Positions 16,230 to 25,149 of a DNA stretch of 64,000 nucleotides are shown here, piece after piece. Numbering within the stretch: the first letter of the stretch is position 1; every line of letters starts with the position of its first letter. A model generated the notes under the pieces. The model was not told where the DNA came from. It saw only the letters and a program-made list of their open reading frames with translations, and did no database searches. This DNA is from Christensenella timonensis (GTDB lineage Bacteria; Bacillota; Clostridia; Christensenellales; Christensenellaceae), in assembly GCF_900087015.1 (NCBI RefSeq), contig NZ_FLKP01000002.1, forward strand, positions 2,108,001 to 2,172,000. The letters run 5' to 3'. Position numbers and translations under genes: made by a program.

Positions 16230-17402
16230 CTATCTTCTCTGTTTTTGCAAAATACACACGGCCTGTGCCGCCGCGCCCTCTCCCCTTCCGACTGCGCCCA
16301 GATATTCCGTGGTCGTCGCCTTGACGTTCACATATTCGCGCGTCATATCGAGCGCCGCTGCGATGTTGTCCATCATCTGTTCGCGGTACGCGCTGACTTT
16401 CGGCTTTTGCATAATGATTGTGCTGTCGATATTGATGATCTTATACCCGTACTTGCGCAGCAAATCGCCGATCCCGCGCAGCAGGTCGATCGAATAAATG
16501 TCCTTATATTGCGGGTCGGTATCCGGGAAAAGCCCGCCGATATCACCCAGGCGCGCCGCCCCTAAAAGCGCGTCCATGATGGCGTGCACCAGCACGTCCG
16601 CGTCCGAATGCCCATCCAGCCCAATATCGCTGGGGATAGTAACGCCGCCCAGCACGAGCTTCCTGCCCTGCGCGAACTGGTGCATATCAAACCCGTTGCC
16701 AATGCGCAGGTCGGAAGATTCCTGGTTTCTCACGATCTGCCTGCCGTGATCCACATCCTTGCGCGTCGTCAGCTTGATGTTGTCCGGCGATCCCGTCACC
16801 ACATGCACCTTTTTCCCCAGGCGCTCCACTAACGACGCATCATCCGTACCTAAAAAGCCGTCTTGCTCCGCTTTTTGATAAGCCTGCTTCAGCAGGTCTG
16901 CGCGGAACGCCTGCGGCGTCTGTACGCATACCAGTTCCTCGCGCGGCAGCGTCTCCGTGACGACGCCCTTTTTTGCGCGCTTGATGGTGTCCGTCGCCTT
17001 GACCGCGGCCACGCCGCTGCCGTGGCGGATCGCGCTCGAAACGCAGTCGCGGATGATGCGCTCCGTGACAAAGCAGCGCGCCGCGTCATGCACGACCACG
17101 ATATCCGCATCGCCGGGCACAAATTCCAGCGCGTTGCGCACGGAATATTGGCGTTCCGCGCCGCCGTCGCAGATCATGACCGTTTCGCCGCCCCCGATAT
17201 ACTTTTCGATCTTGCGCTTGACGATGTCGCGCTCCTGCGCCTTGCACGCCACGATGATATCGGAAAACAACTCCGTCGCCCCAAAGGTTTTCAGGCACCG
17301 GATCACGGCGCTCTGCTCTTCAAACTTGATGAATACCTTGTTGGTATCGAGTTCCATCCTTCTTCCGCTGCCCGCGGCAAGGATCACAGCACAAATCTTC
17401 AT
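16230..17402 (-). CDS. ispDF: Bifunctional IspD-IspF, MEP isoprenoid pathway
   Basis: A 390-residue fusion. Residues 1 to about 228 are IspD (2-C-methyl-D-erythritol 4-phosphate cytidylyltransferase), with the nucleotide-binding LAAGSGRRM near the start. The remainder is IspF (cyclodiphosphate synthase) with DMHQF and the metal-binding GHSDADVLVHA. Together they carry out steps three and five of the non-mevalonate pathway. The start is the ATG at 17400-17402, 2 nt after the rqcP stop; the longer upstream reading frame only overlaps rqcP in another frame. In many Firmicutes the genes are separate. Confidence 0.95.
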   Translation of the reverse strand: MKICAVILAAGSGRRMELDTNKVFIKFEEQSAVIRCLKTFGATELFSDIIVACKAQERDIVKRKIEKYIGGGETVMICDGGAERQYSVRNALEFVPGDADIVVVHDAARCFVTERIIRDCVSSAIRHGSGVAAVKATDTIKRAKKGVVTETLPREELVCVQTPQAFRADLLKQAYQKAEQDGFLGTDDASLVERLGKKVHVVTGSPDNIKLTTRKDVDHGRQIVRNQESSDLRIGNGFDMHQFAQGRKLVLGGVTIPSDIGLDGHSDADVLVHAIMDALLGAARLGDIGGLFPDTDPQYKDIYSIDLLRGIGDLLRKYGYKIINIDSTIIMQKPKVSAYREQMMDNIAAALDMTREYVNVKATTTEYLGAVGRGEGAAAQAVCILQKQRR

Positions 17403-17404
17403 CC

Positions 17405-17647
17405 CTATTCTATTACCTCGTACATTCCGTCTGCCTCTTGCTTTTTCGTCGTTTCCACAATCGCCAAAACGCGAACCTTCAATGGTTTTGAACCAAATTC
17501 TATCGTGATCTCGTCGCCGATCTTCACGCCATAGCTGCTCTTTTGCACTTTGCCGTTGACCAGCACGCGCGAGCCCTCGCACGCCGACTGCGCGACCGTC
17601 CTGCGCTTTATCAGCCGCGATACTTTTAAATATTTATCCAGTCTCAA
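17405..17647 (-). CDS. rqcP: S4-domain RNA-binding protein RqcP (YabO)
   Basis: An 80-residue S4 domain: MRLDKYLKVSRLIKRR at the start, then VNGKVQKSSYGVKIGDEI. RqcP stabilises tRNA on stalled 50S subunits during C-terminal alanine tailing in ribosome-associated quality control. Its synteny with yabN/mazG and hup supports this assignment over the related Hsp15. It heads the unit rqcP-ispDF-TolB-like-radA-yacL. The genes yabP, yabQ and divIC that normally follow it in spore formers are absent. Confidence 0.88.
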   Translation of the reverse strand: MRLDKYLKVSRLIKRRTVAQSACEGSRVLVNGKVQKSSYGVKIGDEITIEFGSKPLKVRVLAIVETTKKQEADGMYEVIE

Positions 17648-17801
17648 TGCATTTCCCCATTCCTATGCTTGGCGCCGGATTGAGCACGCCCATAACAGGC
17701 GTATCGTGTCCGGCATCGTGTTCTACTCTGCGTATTATACCATTTTTTCAAAAATATTCAACCAACGGGCATATATGTTAACGGCTTCTTAACATTCGTC
17801 G

Positions 17802-18192
17802 CTCCTCGCCCTCCCTGCTCCATTTCGCCTTGCGGCGCTATTCCGCTGGTCAGGCGATCGCTCCTCTTACCCCACGAAACTCACTGCGCTCCGCTCCGTT
17901 CAACTTTCGCGTGGCCCCCATTTCTCCTCGCCCTCCCTGCTCCATTTCGCCTTGCGGCGCTATTCCGCCTCCCGGCTCATAAAACCGGTTTGTTCCTGAC
18001 GGCCCCGCCATCGCTGTCTGAAAACAAAAAAGACGCGCTTAGTTGCGGTCGCTCCGCTCCCTTCGCGGGCGGAACATGCTGTTCCCCCGCGTACCCCCTT
18101 GGCTCAAAGTTGTTTTATTTCGCCTTGCGGCTCATAAAACCGCTTTGTTCCTGACGGCCCCGCCACCGCTGTCTGTAAAACAAAAAAGACGC
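17802..18192. repeat. Intergenic tract built from two repeated modules
   Basis: Within the 582-nt hup-rqcP gap, module A (45 nt, starts CTCCTCGCCCTCCCTGCTCC) occurs identically at 17802-17846 and 17924-17968. Module B (about 64 nt, starts CGGCTCATAAAACCGG) occurs at 17973-18036 and 18128-18192 with few changes. The second B copy runs into the hup terminator. A shorter relative of B is visible near 12190-12215. No ORF in the tract looks coding. A fragment GGCATCGTGTT at about 17717 also matches the edge of the 25-kb repeat. Confidence 0.75.
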
Positions 18193-18212
18193 TCACACTT
18201 ACAGTGAACGTC
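18182..18212 (-). terminator. Intrinsic terminator of hup
   Basis: On the minus strand GACGTTCAC pairs with GTG.GAGCGTC and is followed by TTTTTTG, 18 nt after the hup stop. Confidence 0.75.
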
Positions 18213-18229
18213 CCTTATTGTTTTATTAC

Positions 18230-18502
18230 TTATTTTACAGCGTCTTTGAAAGCTTTGCCAGCTTTGAAAGCCGGTACAGTGGAAGCAGCGATCTTGATCT
18301 GCTGTTTCGTCTGCGGATTGATGCCTGTTCTTGCAGCACGTTTCCTAGCTTCAAATGTACCAAATCCTACGATCTGTACCTTTCCGCCTTTTTTGATTTC
18401 ATCGATGATGCTGTCAGAAAATGCGCTCAGAGCAGCGTCCGCATCCTTTTTGGAGATACCAGCTTTTGCCGCGATAGCAGCTACGAGTTCAGTCTTATTC
18501 AA
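18230..18502 (-). CDS. hup: HU family DNA-binding protein
   Basis: Nucleoid protein, 90 residues. I place the start at TTG 18500-18502 (MNKTELVAAIA) because GGAGGGGAAGG lies just upstream; the ATG-initiated longer frame would add 26 non-family residues. The GFGTFEARKRAARTG turn and the proline-tipped arm around NPQTKQ are typical. It has its own promoter (TTGATT-17-TATAAT) and terminator, so it is transcribed alone at likely high level. It sits between yabN/mazG and rqcP. Confidence 0.96.
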   Translation of the reverse strand: MNKTELVAAIAAKAGISKKDADAALSAFSDSIIDEIKKGGKVQIVGFGTFEARKRAARTGINPQTKQQIKIAASTVPAFKAGKAFKDAVK

Positions 18503-18568
18503 AACCTTCCCCTCCTTAAATAATATTCCGCAACGGCTGGGGAGCCGCCCGGTTAGATTACAAAAACG

Positions 18569-18597
18569 ATTATAATACATTCAAACCCATAAATCAA
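18569..18597 (-). promoter_or_regulatory. SigA-type promoter for hup
   Basis: Minus-strand TTGATT (18592-18597), 17-nt spacer, TATAAT (18569-18574). Confidence 0.8.
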
Positions 18598-18622
18598 CCT
18601 TATTTTAAAGGTTTTTTGGCAA

Positions 18623-20038
18623 TTAGGGAATTATTTTTTTCGCCTCGTCCCATAAGTTGTTCAGTTCATCCACACCCAGGTCATAAAGCCCTTTGCAAGC
18701 CTTTTTTTCCATCTCCTCCATGCGTTTGATAAACTTCTCGCACGTACGGTTTAAGGCCACCTCCGGATTGGCCTTCAAAAGCCGCAGCACATTGATGATG
18801 GAAAAGAGCAGGTCGCCCGCCTCCGCCTCCGTCCTGTCCGCGTCGCCGCTGCCGATCTCCGCTTCCCATTCCAAAAGCTCCTCGCGCACTTTTTCCATCG
18901 CGCCCGCGGCGTCCTTCCAGTCAAAGCCGATGCCCGCCGCCTTTTTCTGCAGCTTATACGCGCGCATCATCGCCCCCATCGAGCGCGGCACGTCGCGCAG
19001 CACGGATACGAAATCTTCGTTCTGTTTTTCCTTCCGCTTGATCGCTTCCCAGTTTAAAAACACCTCGTTCGCCGTATCCGCGGTCGCGTTCCCAAAAATA
19101 TGCGGATGACGGCCTATCATCTTGGCGCACACGGACGTTGCCACGTCGTCGATATCAAATTCGCCGCACTGCCGCGCGACCTCCGACTGGAACACCACCT
19201 GCAAAAACACGTCGCCCAGCTCGTCGTACAGCGCGAACATATCGCCTGCGTCCACCGCGTCCACCGTTTCATACGCTTCCTCGAGGATATACTGCCGCAG
19301 GCTCTTGTGCGTTTGCTCCGCGTCCCACGGGCAGCCGTTTTCCCCGCGCAATATCTTCATGATACGCACCAGGTCGTAAAGCCCGTAGCGCTCCTTGCCC
19401 ACAAGCTGCTGCGGCGGCAGTACCAATATGCCGCCCTCCTTCCACTGCGTTATGCGGTCAATATCATAAAAATCCAGCCACGATGCCTTTCCGTCCGCAT
19501 AAAACAGTACCTGCGTATCTTCCCTATAATAATCAGAAAGCGCACACTTTACACCTTCCGCTACCAGCAAATTTTCCACACCGGTCAAAACGACTGTTTT
19601 TCCCGTGTCGATGCCCAGCGCGTCTATTTCCCGCGCGCAGAGCACAGTATACCCGCTTACGTCCATGCGCTGTGCCGCCGCGCTTATGGCGGCCGCTTCG
19701 CCATAGCCGCCCGCCACATACGCAAGCGAAGCGCCCTCTTTTTCCAATTCGCTTAAAAAGCCGTTTTCAAACGGATCCCCCACTGTGCAAAAAACGACGC
19801 TGCCGCCCTTTTCCGCCTCTAACACACGCTGCGCGCCCGCCAAAAACAACGCCTCGAAATCCTCCGCCTGCTCATAGAGGTCGTCCAGCGCCACGATCCT
19901 TTCATTTTCCCTGCGGATCCCTTCCGCGCACGCCGTCCGCTCGCTCTGCAAAACAACCGTATCCGCCTCTCTGATCGCCTGCACCGCGCGCAGCGGCAGC
20001 AGGTCAAATTCCGGCGTACAGCCGACTATCTTTATCAT
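18623..20038 (-). CDS. mazG: YabN-type tetrapyrrole methylase-MazG pyrophosphohydrolase fusion
   Basis: 471 residues in two parts. Residues 1 to about 215 resemble an SAM-dependent tetrapyrrole (corrin/porphyrin) methylase domain (VVFCTVGDPFENGF). About 225-471 is MazG, a nucleoside triphosphate pyrophosphohydrolase, with CPWDAEQTHKSLRQYILEE and the metal-binding EEAYE...DELGD signatures. The fusion is typical of Firmicute YabN. MazG cleans up aberrant NTPs; the role of the methylase half is unknown. It precedes hup on the same strand. Confidence 0.95.
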   Translation of the reverse strand: MIKIVGCTPEFDLLPLRAVQAIREADTVVLQSERTACAEGIRRENERIVALDDLYEQAEDFEALFLAGAQRVLEAEKGGSVVFCTVGDPFENGFLSELEKEGASLAYVAGGYGEAAAISAAAQRMDVSGYTVLCAREIDALGIDTGKTVVLTGVENLLVAEGVKCALSDYYREDTQVLFYADGKASWLDFYDIDRITQWKEGGILVLPPQQLVGKERYGLYDLVRIMKILRGENGCPWDAEQTHKSLRQYILEEAYETVDAVDAGDMFALYDELGDVFLQVVFQSEVARQCGEFDIDDVATSVCAKMIGRHPHIFGNATADTANEVFLNWEAIKRKEKQNEDFVSVLRDVPRSMGAMMRAYKLQKKAAGIGFDWKDAAGAMEKVREELLEWEAEIGSGDADRTEAEAGDLLFSIINVLRLLKANPEVALNRTCEKFIKRMEEMEKKACKGLYDLGVDELNNLWDEAKKIIP

Positions 20039-20114
20039 ATCCTTTGTTCCCGCCTTTTTTTAGATTCCCTCAAATTATAGCCCCCTGCCTCGCGGATTTC
20101 AACCGCCGCATACA

Positions 20115-20151
20115 CAAAGGGGAGCCTGCGCCCTGCGCAAACTCCCCTTTG
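20115..20151 (-). terminator. Intrinsic terminator of the PpiC foldase gene
   Basis: CAAAGGGGAG (20115-20124) pairs with CTCCCCTTTG (20142-20151), just beyond the foldase stop. T-run is short. Confidence 0.6.
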
Positions 20152-20183
20152 TTCCTCCAGAAAACTGGTTATGTACCGGTCGA

Positions 20184-21407
20184 TTACAGCCTGTCCGTGT
20201 ATGTCTTCACGTTGTACTGCTCCGAAAGCTGGTCATAGACCTCGTTTAAGTGCGTATTCTGTGCTTCGGACAGCTTCTTTTCCATGATCGTTTCCTTGAT
20301 GTCGTCAAACGGGATCACGCCGCCCGCATCCTTAACGTTCTTTAGGATATGGTAGCCGAAGTCCGTTGCCACCAGGCCGGAAATTTCGCCCTCCGCCAGC
20401 TTAAGCGCCGCTTCCTCGAATTCGCTGACCATGCCGGAACCTTTATAAACAAGGTATCCTTCCGTCTTTGCCGGCTCGCTCTTCATGCCGGAATCTTCGC
20501 CCAGCTCTTCGAGGAGCGCGTCAAAATCCTCGCCCGCTTTCGCGCGTGCAAGCGCTTCGTCCGCTTTGGCCTTGATGTCCGCAAGCGCTTCGTCGCGCTT
20601 CACGTCCGCACCGGCGTCGTCGCCGTTCGTGCGCAGCTCCTTGATCTCCGTCTGCACATCTTCGGGTATCTGGAACAGGATATGCTTGATATAGCGCGCA
20701 TCCGCCGGGTTGACGACCGCGATGCCCGAGCTGCTGTAGGTCGCATAGCTTGACGGGTCTTCCTCGACCTTGGGCTGCTGCTCCGCTACCTGCTCGTCAT
20801 AAAAGGTCTTGGCCTGCTCTTCCGTATACGAGACTTCGCCGTTGATCTTTTCCGTTTCCTTGCTGATCGCGTCGGATTTGATGCGGTCTGCCACCCTCTG
20901 GTCCATATCGTCGTAGCCGTACATCGTGACAAACTGCTCCATCTGTTCGTCGATCTTCGCCTGCCTGTCCGCTTCCGCAACCGTCTCGTCCGCTTCCACG
21001 CTCGACTTGATGGATTCCTTCAGGCTGTTAAGCGACTCTTCAAGCTCTGCCTTGATCGCAGCCTTGTTTTCGTCCGATTCGTCCACAAAGCCATCCTCGA
21101 TCGCCTTTTGGTAAAGCATTTCGTTCTGCACCAGCGTCTGCAAAGCGCTCGTGCGCATGGAGGCGAGCTGGTCTGCGCCGTACTGCTGCGTGAACGTATC
21201 TGTCGTCATCCCGTACATGGAGAGCATCGCCTCCGTTGACTCGTCGACCTGCCCCTTCGTGACCTGCGCGCCGTTCACTTCCGCAACGACCTGCGCCGCG
21301 TCACGCTCCTTGTTGATCTGTACCATCGAGCACGACGCGAGGGAAACGCACATCACGCCCGCGAGCGCCACGCCCAGTACTTTCTTCCATTTATTCATGT
21401 TAAACAA
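20184..21407 (-). CDS. PrsA/SurA-like peptidyl-prolyl isomerase lipoprotein
   Basis: 407 residues with a lipoprotein signal (lipobox LASC, Cys about residue 27). A SurA_N-like chaperone region rich in Glu/Gln helices follows, then a PpiC parvulin domain (RYIKHILFQIP near 230; VATDFGYHILKN). It should act outside the membrane in folding secreted proteins. It has its own promoter (TTGCGC-17-TATAAT) and a downstream hairpin. In Bacillus the gene after mfd is spoVT, not this one. prsA is the likely name but the family is broad. Confidence 0.9.
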   Translation of the reverse strand: MFNMNKWKKVLGVALAGVMCVSLASCSMVQINKERDAAQVVAEVNGAQVTKGQVDESTEAMLSMYGMTTDTFTQQYGADQLASMRTSALQTLVQNEMLYQKAIEDGFVDESDENKAAIKAELEESLNSLKESIKSSVEADETVAEADRQAKIDEQMEQFVTMYGYDDMDQRVADRIKSDAISKETEKINGEVSYTEEQAKTFYDEQVAEQQPKVEEDPSSYATYSSSGIAVVNPADARYIKHILFQIPEDVQTEIKELRTNGDDAGADVKRDEALADIKAKADEALARAKAGEDFDALLEELGEDSGMKSEPAKTEGYLVYKGSGMVSEFEEAALKLAEGEISGLVATDFGYHILKNVKDAGGVIPFDDIKETIMEKKLSEAQNTHLNEVYDQLSEQYNVKTYTDRL

Positions 21408-21434
21408 GTATCCTTTCTAAACAATAACGAACTT

Positions 21435-21463
21435 ATTATACAGCACCATCCCCGTCTGCGCAA
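21435..21463 (-). promoter_or_regulatory. Promoter of the PpiC foldase gene
   Basis: Minus-strand TTGCGC (21458-21463), 17-nt spacer, TATAAT (21435-21440). Confidence 0.65.
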
Positions 21464-21499
21464 CGAAATATTAAAAAAACGTCGCAGCCCGGTTCCTTT

Positions 21500-24400
21500 T
21501 CACCTCAGCCGAAGCTGGCTCAAAAACTCCAGGAAGCCGCTTAACTGCATATCTTTTTTGGTCTTGTAAACGATAACCGGCGGCGCCGACGGTCTCAGTA
21601 TAACACGATCTTTATGCGATTCGACGATTTTTAACAGTTTTTTTACATGTGGCTGCACCTGCTCGTCATATTTCAGCTCGATGCTGTCGCGTTTCTTGAT
21701 CACGCTGGCAATGCCCGCCGCAGACGCGTAGGCCTTGATGGTCGCCGCCACGATCAGGTTATTGACCTCCTTGGGAACCTTGCCGTAACGGTCGGCAATA
21801 TCCCTCGAAGCCGCCTTTGCGTCGCCCACGCTCTTGATCTTGGATACCAGCTTGTAGATATCCATCTTGTCCGTCTGGTTTTTGATGTATCGGTCGGGGA
21901 TATACGCCGGGACGTTCAGCTCCACCGCCGTATCCACCTCCGCCTTCACGTGCTTGCCCTTCGCCGTCGCCACCGCCTCGCGCATCAGCTTACAGTACAT
22001 CGCATAACCCACCGTCGCCATGTGTCCGCTCTGCTCCGGCCCCAGAAGGTTGCCCGCGCCGCGGATCTGCAAGTCGCGCATGGCGATTTTAAAACCGCTT
22101 CCAAGCTGCGTGAACTCGCGGATCGCCGCCATTCGCTTGGCCGCGTTTTCCTTCATGCTGCCGTCGCCCAGGTAGGTAAAGTATGCATACGAATTTTTGT
22201 CCGAACGCCCCACGCGCCCCTTGAGCTGGTAGAGCTGCGACAGGCCGAACTTGTCCGCCTCATACACGATGATCGTGTTCACGCTGGGGATATCGATACC
22301 GCTTTCGATGATGGTCGTGCATACCAGCACGTCGTATTCCCCGTCGATAAACCCGCCGACCACGCGTTCCAATTCCGCCTCGCCCATCTGCCCGTGCGCC
22401 GCCGCGACCCGCGCCTGCGGCACGTTGCGTTTGACGTCTGCGATCAGCTTATCCATTTCGCGTATCTGCCTGCATACCAAATAGACCTGTCCGCCGCGGT
22501 TTATCTCGCGCATGATCGCGTCTGCCAAAAGCCCGTCCGAATAGCGCATCACATACGAATACGGCTGCTTTCGCATGGCGGGCGGCGTATCGATGGTGCT
22601 TAAGTCGCGGATGCCCACCATGGACATCTCCAAAGTGCGCGGGATAGGCGTTGCCGACAGCGTCAGCACATCCACGCTCTGCCGCATCAGCTTGATCTTT
22701 TCCTTGTGCGAGACCCCGAACCGCTGTTCCTCGTCTACGATCAACAGGCCCAGGTCGTTGAAATGCACGTCGCTTGACAGCAGCCGGTGCGTACCGATGA
22801 TGATATCGATCTTACCGCGTTTGAGGTCGGCAAGCACCTCCTTGTGGAGGGACTTGGAAAAACGGGAAAGCCCGGCAATGGTCACGGGGAAATCCGCGAA
22901 CCGTTCGCGGAACGTTTTCAGGTGCTGGCGCGCAAGCAACGTCGTCGGTACGAGCACCGCCACCTGCTTGCCGTCCATCACCGCCTTCATGGCGGCGCGC
23001 ATCGCCACCTCCGTCTTACCGTAGCCCACGTCGCCCAAAAGCAGCCTGTCCATCACGCGCGGCGATTCCATATCCTTCTTGATCTGCTCGATGCTCCTAA
23101 GCTGCCCGTCCGTTTCTTCGTATAAAAACGCGTCCTCGAATTGCTTTTGCCATACCGTGTCCTCCGCAAACGCATGCCCGTTGCTCTCAAAGCGCTGCGC
23201 GTACAGCGCCACCAGGTCGAAAGCAAGCTTTAAGGCGGATTCACGCGCCTTTGTCTTGGCGTTCTCCCATTCCTTGCCGCCCAGCCTGGATAATTGCGGC
23301 GGCGCATCCTCGCTGCCGATGTATTTCTGTACGCGGTCGATCTGCGCCGTGGGGATGTAAAGCTTATCCCCGCCGCGGTACTCAAGCTCCATATATTCGG
23401 CGACGTTGCCGCCTGCTTCCAGCGTTTTGAGCCCTAAATATTTCCCTTTGCCGTGTACGTCGTGCACCACAAAATCGCCCGGCTTAAGGTCGCTGAAGAT
23501 ATCCTCCTCGCTCCCCTGCCTCGGCGCTTTTTTGCCCGCAGCCTTCTTGCGCACACGCCCGTAAATGTCATTGAGCCCCAAAACGATGGTACGTGCCGAG
23601 GGGATCTCGAAGCCGTACGCGACATATTCCCCGCTGATAAACACGCCCTTTTCCTGTGGCTTTTCCGCAACGGGCGCAATGATGTCGAATTCCTTCAGCG
23701 CCTCGCTTAAGGACTGCGCCTTTCCGCCCGCACACAAAACGACGGCGTAACCGTGCTTCAAACGGTCCTTAACGGCCCCTGCCAGCATATCGATGCGCCC
23801 GTTATAACCGGGCGCTGCGCGCATTTGCATATCCGCCTCGCACACGGTTTTCAACCGCGCGTTCCTGCCGCCCGCCATGTCGAGGATATATCCTTCCTTT
23901 TGCTTTAATACGGGCGTCAACGTGCCGATGCTTTCGCACTGGGCCGAAAACGCCTCGCCTTCCCTGACCAGCCGTGCGCACGCGTCGTCGAATTCGGTTT
24001 TGAGCCGCTTTGCTTCCGCGTACACATATTCAAAATCGTCGAACAGCAAAAGCGCCTCCGGGAAATAGTCCGTAATATACGCCGGCGGGAACATCACAGG
24101 CAAAAAGGTATCCGAATTGTCAAAATTGCCGTATTCCTCCACCGCCACCGCAAGCCGCTGCGCCAGCTCGCGGTTTTCCTGCTTTTCGAGGTATGCGCAC
24201 AGCTTTTCCTTTGCCCCGCTGTCCAGCACGACCTCCCGCGCGGGCGGCAGCAGGTATTCCTCCAGCGGGCTGCCCTCCGATTTCTGCGTCTCGCTGTCGA
24301 AAAAACGGATGCTCTCGACCTCGTCGTCAAAAAACGTCACGCGGATCGGGCGCTTGCTGTCCGGGGGGAAAACGTCGAGGATCTCGCCCCTGCGGGCAAA

Positions 24401-24898
24401 TTCGCCCCTGGAATAGACCGTGCCCGCGTGCTCATACCCGTTTTGCGCGAGCGCCTCCATCAAAGCGTCCATTTCGTATTGCTTTCTTGCCTTTACCAGG
24501 AAACACGAGGCCGCAAAGCGTTCCGGCGGCATCATGCGGCTCAAAAACGCGCGCACGGAAAGGAATACCGTGCCCTTGCTGCGCGCGGTGTTTTTGAGGA
24601 TGCCCACGCGTACAAGCTCTTCTTCCCTGCCCTTGGCCTCCACGCTGCGCAGCGAAAAATCGTCGTCCGGGAACAGCACGCCGCCCGACGCGGCCGCCAT
24701 ATCGCGCGCGCCCTGCTCCGTCGCCGTGATGCACAGCACCTGCCTGTGCGCGCTCTTTCTTAACGCCTGCGCAAAGTATGGTTTTGCGTTTTGGGTAACG
24801 CCAAAAACCGAGCAGGGCAATTTTCCCCCTCGGACACACTGCAAAACCTCTTCAAATGCCCCGCTCTTTTCGATCAGCGGGCTGATCGTATCGTTCAA
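21500..24898 (-). CDS. mfd: Transcription-repair coupling factor Mfd
   Basis: Superfamily 2 translocase that removes stalled RNA polymerase and recruits UvrA. I choose the TTG start at 24896-24898 (MNDTISPLIEK): AGGAG lies 7 nt upstream, while the ATG 12 codons earlier has no ribosome-binding site. Length is then 1132. Visible are the UvrB-like N-terminal region, the CarD-like RNA polymerase interaction domain (GDFVVHDVHGKGKYLG), Walker A GDVGYGKTEVAM, DEEQRFG and the C-terminal TRCF domain. It follows pth on the same strand after a 251-nt gap containing repeats. Confidence 0.97.
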   Translation of the reverse strand: MNDTISPLIEKSGAFEEVLQCVRGGKLPCSVFGVTQNAKPYFAQALRKSAHRQVLCITATEQGARDMAAASGGVLFPDDDFSLRSVEAKGREEELVRVGILKNTARSKGTVFLSVRAFLSRMMPPERFAASCFLVKARKQYEMDALMEALAQNGYEHAGTVYSRGEFARRGEILDVFPPDSKRPIRVTFFDDEVESIRFFDSETQKSEGSPLEEYLLPPAREVVLDSGAKEKLCAYLEKQENRELAQRLAVAVEEYGNFDNSDTFLPVMFPPAYITDYFPEALLLFDDFEYVYAEAKRLKTEFDDACARLVREGEAFSAQCESIGTLTPVLKQKEGYILDMAGGRNARLKTVCEADMQMRAAPGYNGRIDMLAGAVKDRLKHGYAVVLCAGGKAQSLSEALKEFDIIAPVAEKPQEKGVFISGEYVAYGFEIPSARTIVLGLNDIYGRVRKKAAGKKAPRQGSEEDIFSDLKPGDFVVHDVHGKGKYLGLKTLEAGGNVAEYMELEYRGGDKLYIPTAQIDRVQKYIGSEDAPPQLSRLGGKEWENAKTKARESALKLAFDLVALYAQRFESNGHAFAEDTVWQKQFEDAFLYEETDGQLRSIEQIKKDMESPRVMDRLLLGDVGYGKTEVAMRAAMKAVMDGKQVAVLVPTTLLARQHLKTFRERFADFPVTIAGLSRFSKSLHKEVLADLKRGKIDIIIGTHRLLSSDVHFNDLGLLIVDEEQRFGVSHKEKIKLMRQSVDVLTLSATPIPRTLEMSMVGIRDLSTIDTPPAMRKQPYSYVMRYSDGLLADAIMREINRGGQVYLVCRQIREMDKLIADVKRNVPQARVAAAHGQMGEAELERVVGGFIDGEYDVLVCTTIIESGIDIPSVNTIIVYEADKFGLSQLYQLKGRVGRSDKNSYAYFTYLGDGSMKENAAKRMAAIREFTQLGSGFKIAMRDLQIRGAGNLLGPEQSGHMATVGYAMYCKLMREAVATAKGKHVKAEVDTAVELNVPAYIPDRYIKNQTDKMDIYKLVSKIKSVGDAKAASRDIADRYGKVPKEVNNLIVAATIKAYASAAGIASVIKKRDSIELKYDEQVQPHVKKLLKIVESHKDRVILRPSAPPVIVYKTKKDMQLSGFLEFLSQLRLR

Positions 24899-24927
24899 AT
24901 GATGTCTCCTCTTGTAAGCAATCGCTT

Positions 24928-24962
24928 CGCGCATGCTTCCTATCAGTCTTTGTTGCCGCCAG
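24928..24962. repeat. Short interspersed repeat, copy 2 (mfd-pth gap)
   Basis: Matches 13453-13490 at about 30 of 35 positions in the same orientation (CGCGCATGCTTCCTATCAG start). Lies just upstream of mfd. Confidence 0.6.
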
Positions 24963-25036
24963 CCGACACGCTTCCTATTAACAAAGCTTACCGCAGCCTT
25001 AGATCACGCATATAACAAGACATAGCGCGCGGCATC

Positions 25037-25107
25037 GTGTTATCTGCCGTATGCGAGTTAGACGGCGCGCAGCGCGTCTGTTGTCTGAGCAAGTAGGCAG
25101 ATAACAC
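25037..25107 (+). repeat. Interspersed structured repeat, copy 2
   Basis: The 48-nt core at 25048-25095 is the reverse complement of 2632-2679 with 3 differences. It is closed by a perfect 12-bp outer stem, GTGTTATCTGCC (25037-25048)/GGCAGATAACAC (25096-25107). The internal hairpin AGACGG..CGTCT is kept. Similarity to copy 1 continues for about 20 nt beyond the outer stem on the right (ATGGCAGGCGCGGC versus ATGGCGGGTGCGGC). Confidence 0.75.
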
Positions 25108-25149
25108 ATGGCAGGCGCGGCCTGTTTCCTACCGCACAGCCGCCACTCC

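Noticed and set aside
17802-18192. CRISPR array
   Set aside because: Modules are 45-64 nt, only two copies each, adjacent without regular unique spacers, and no cas genes are nearby.
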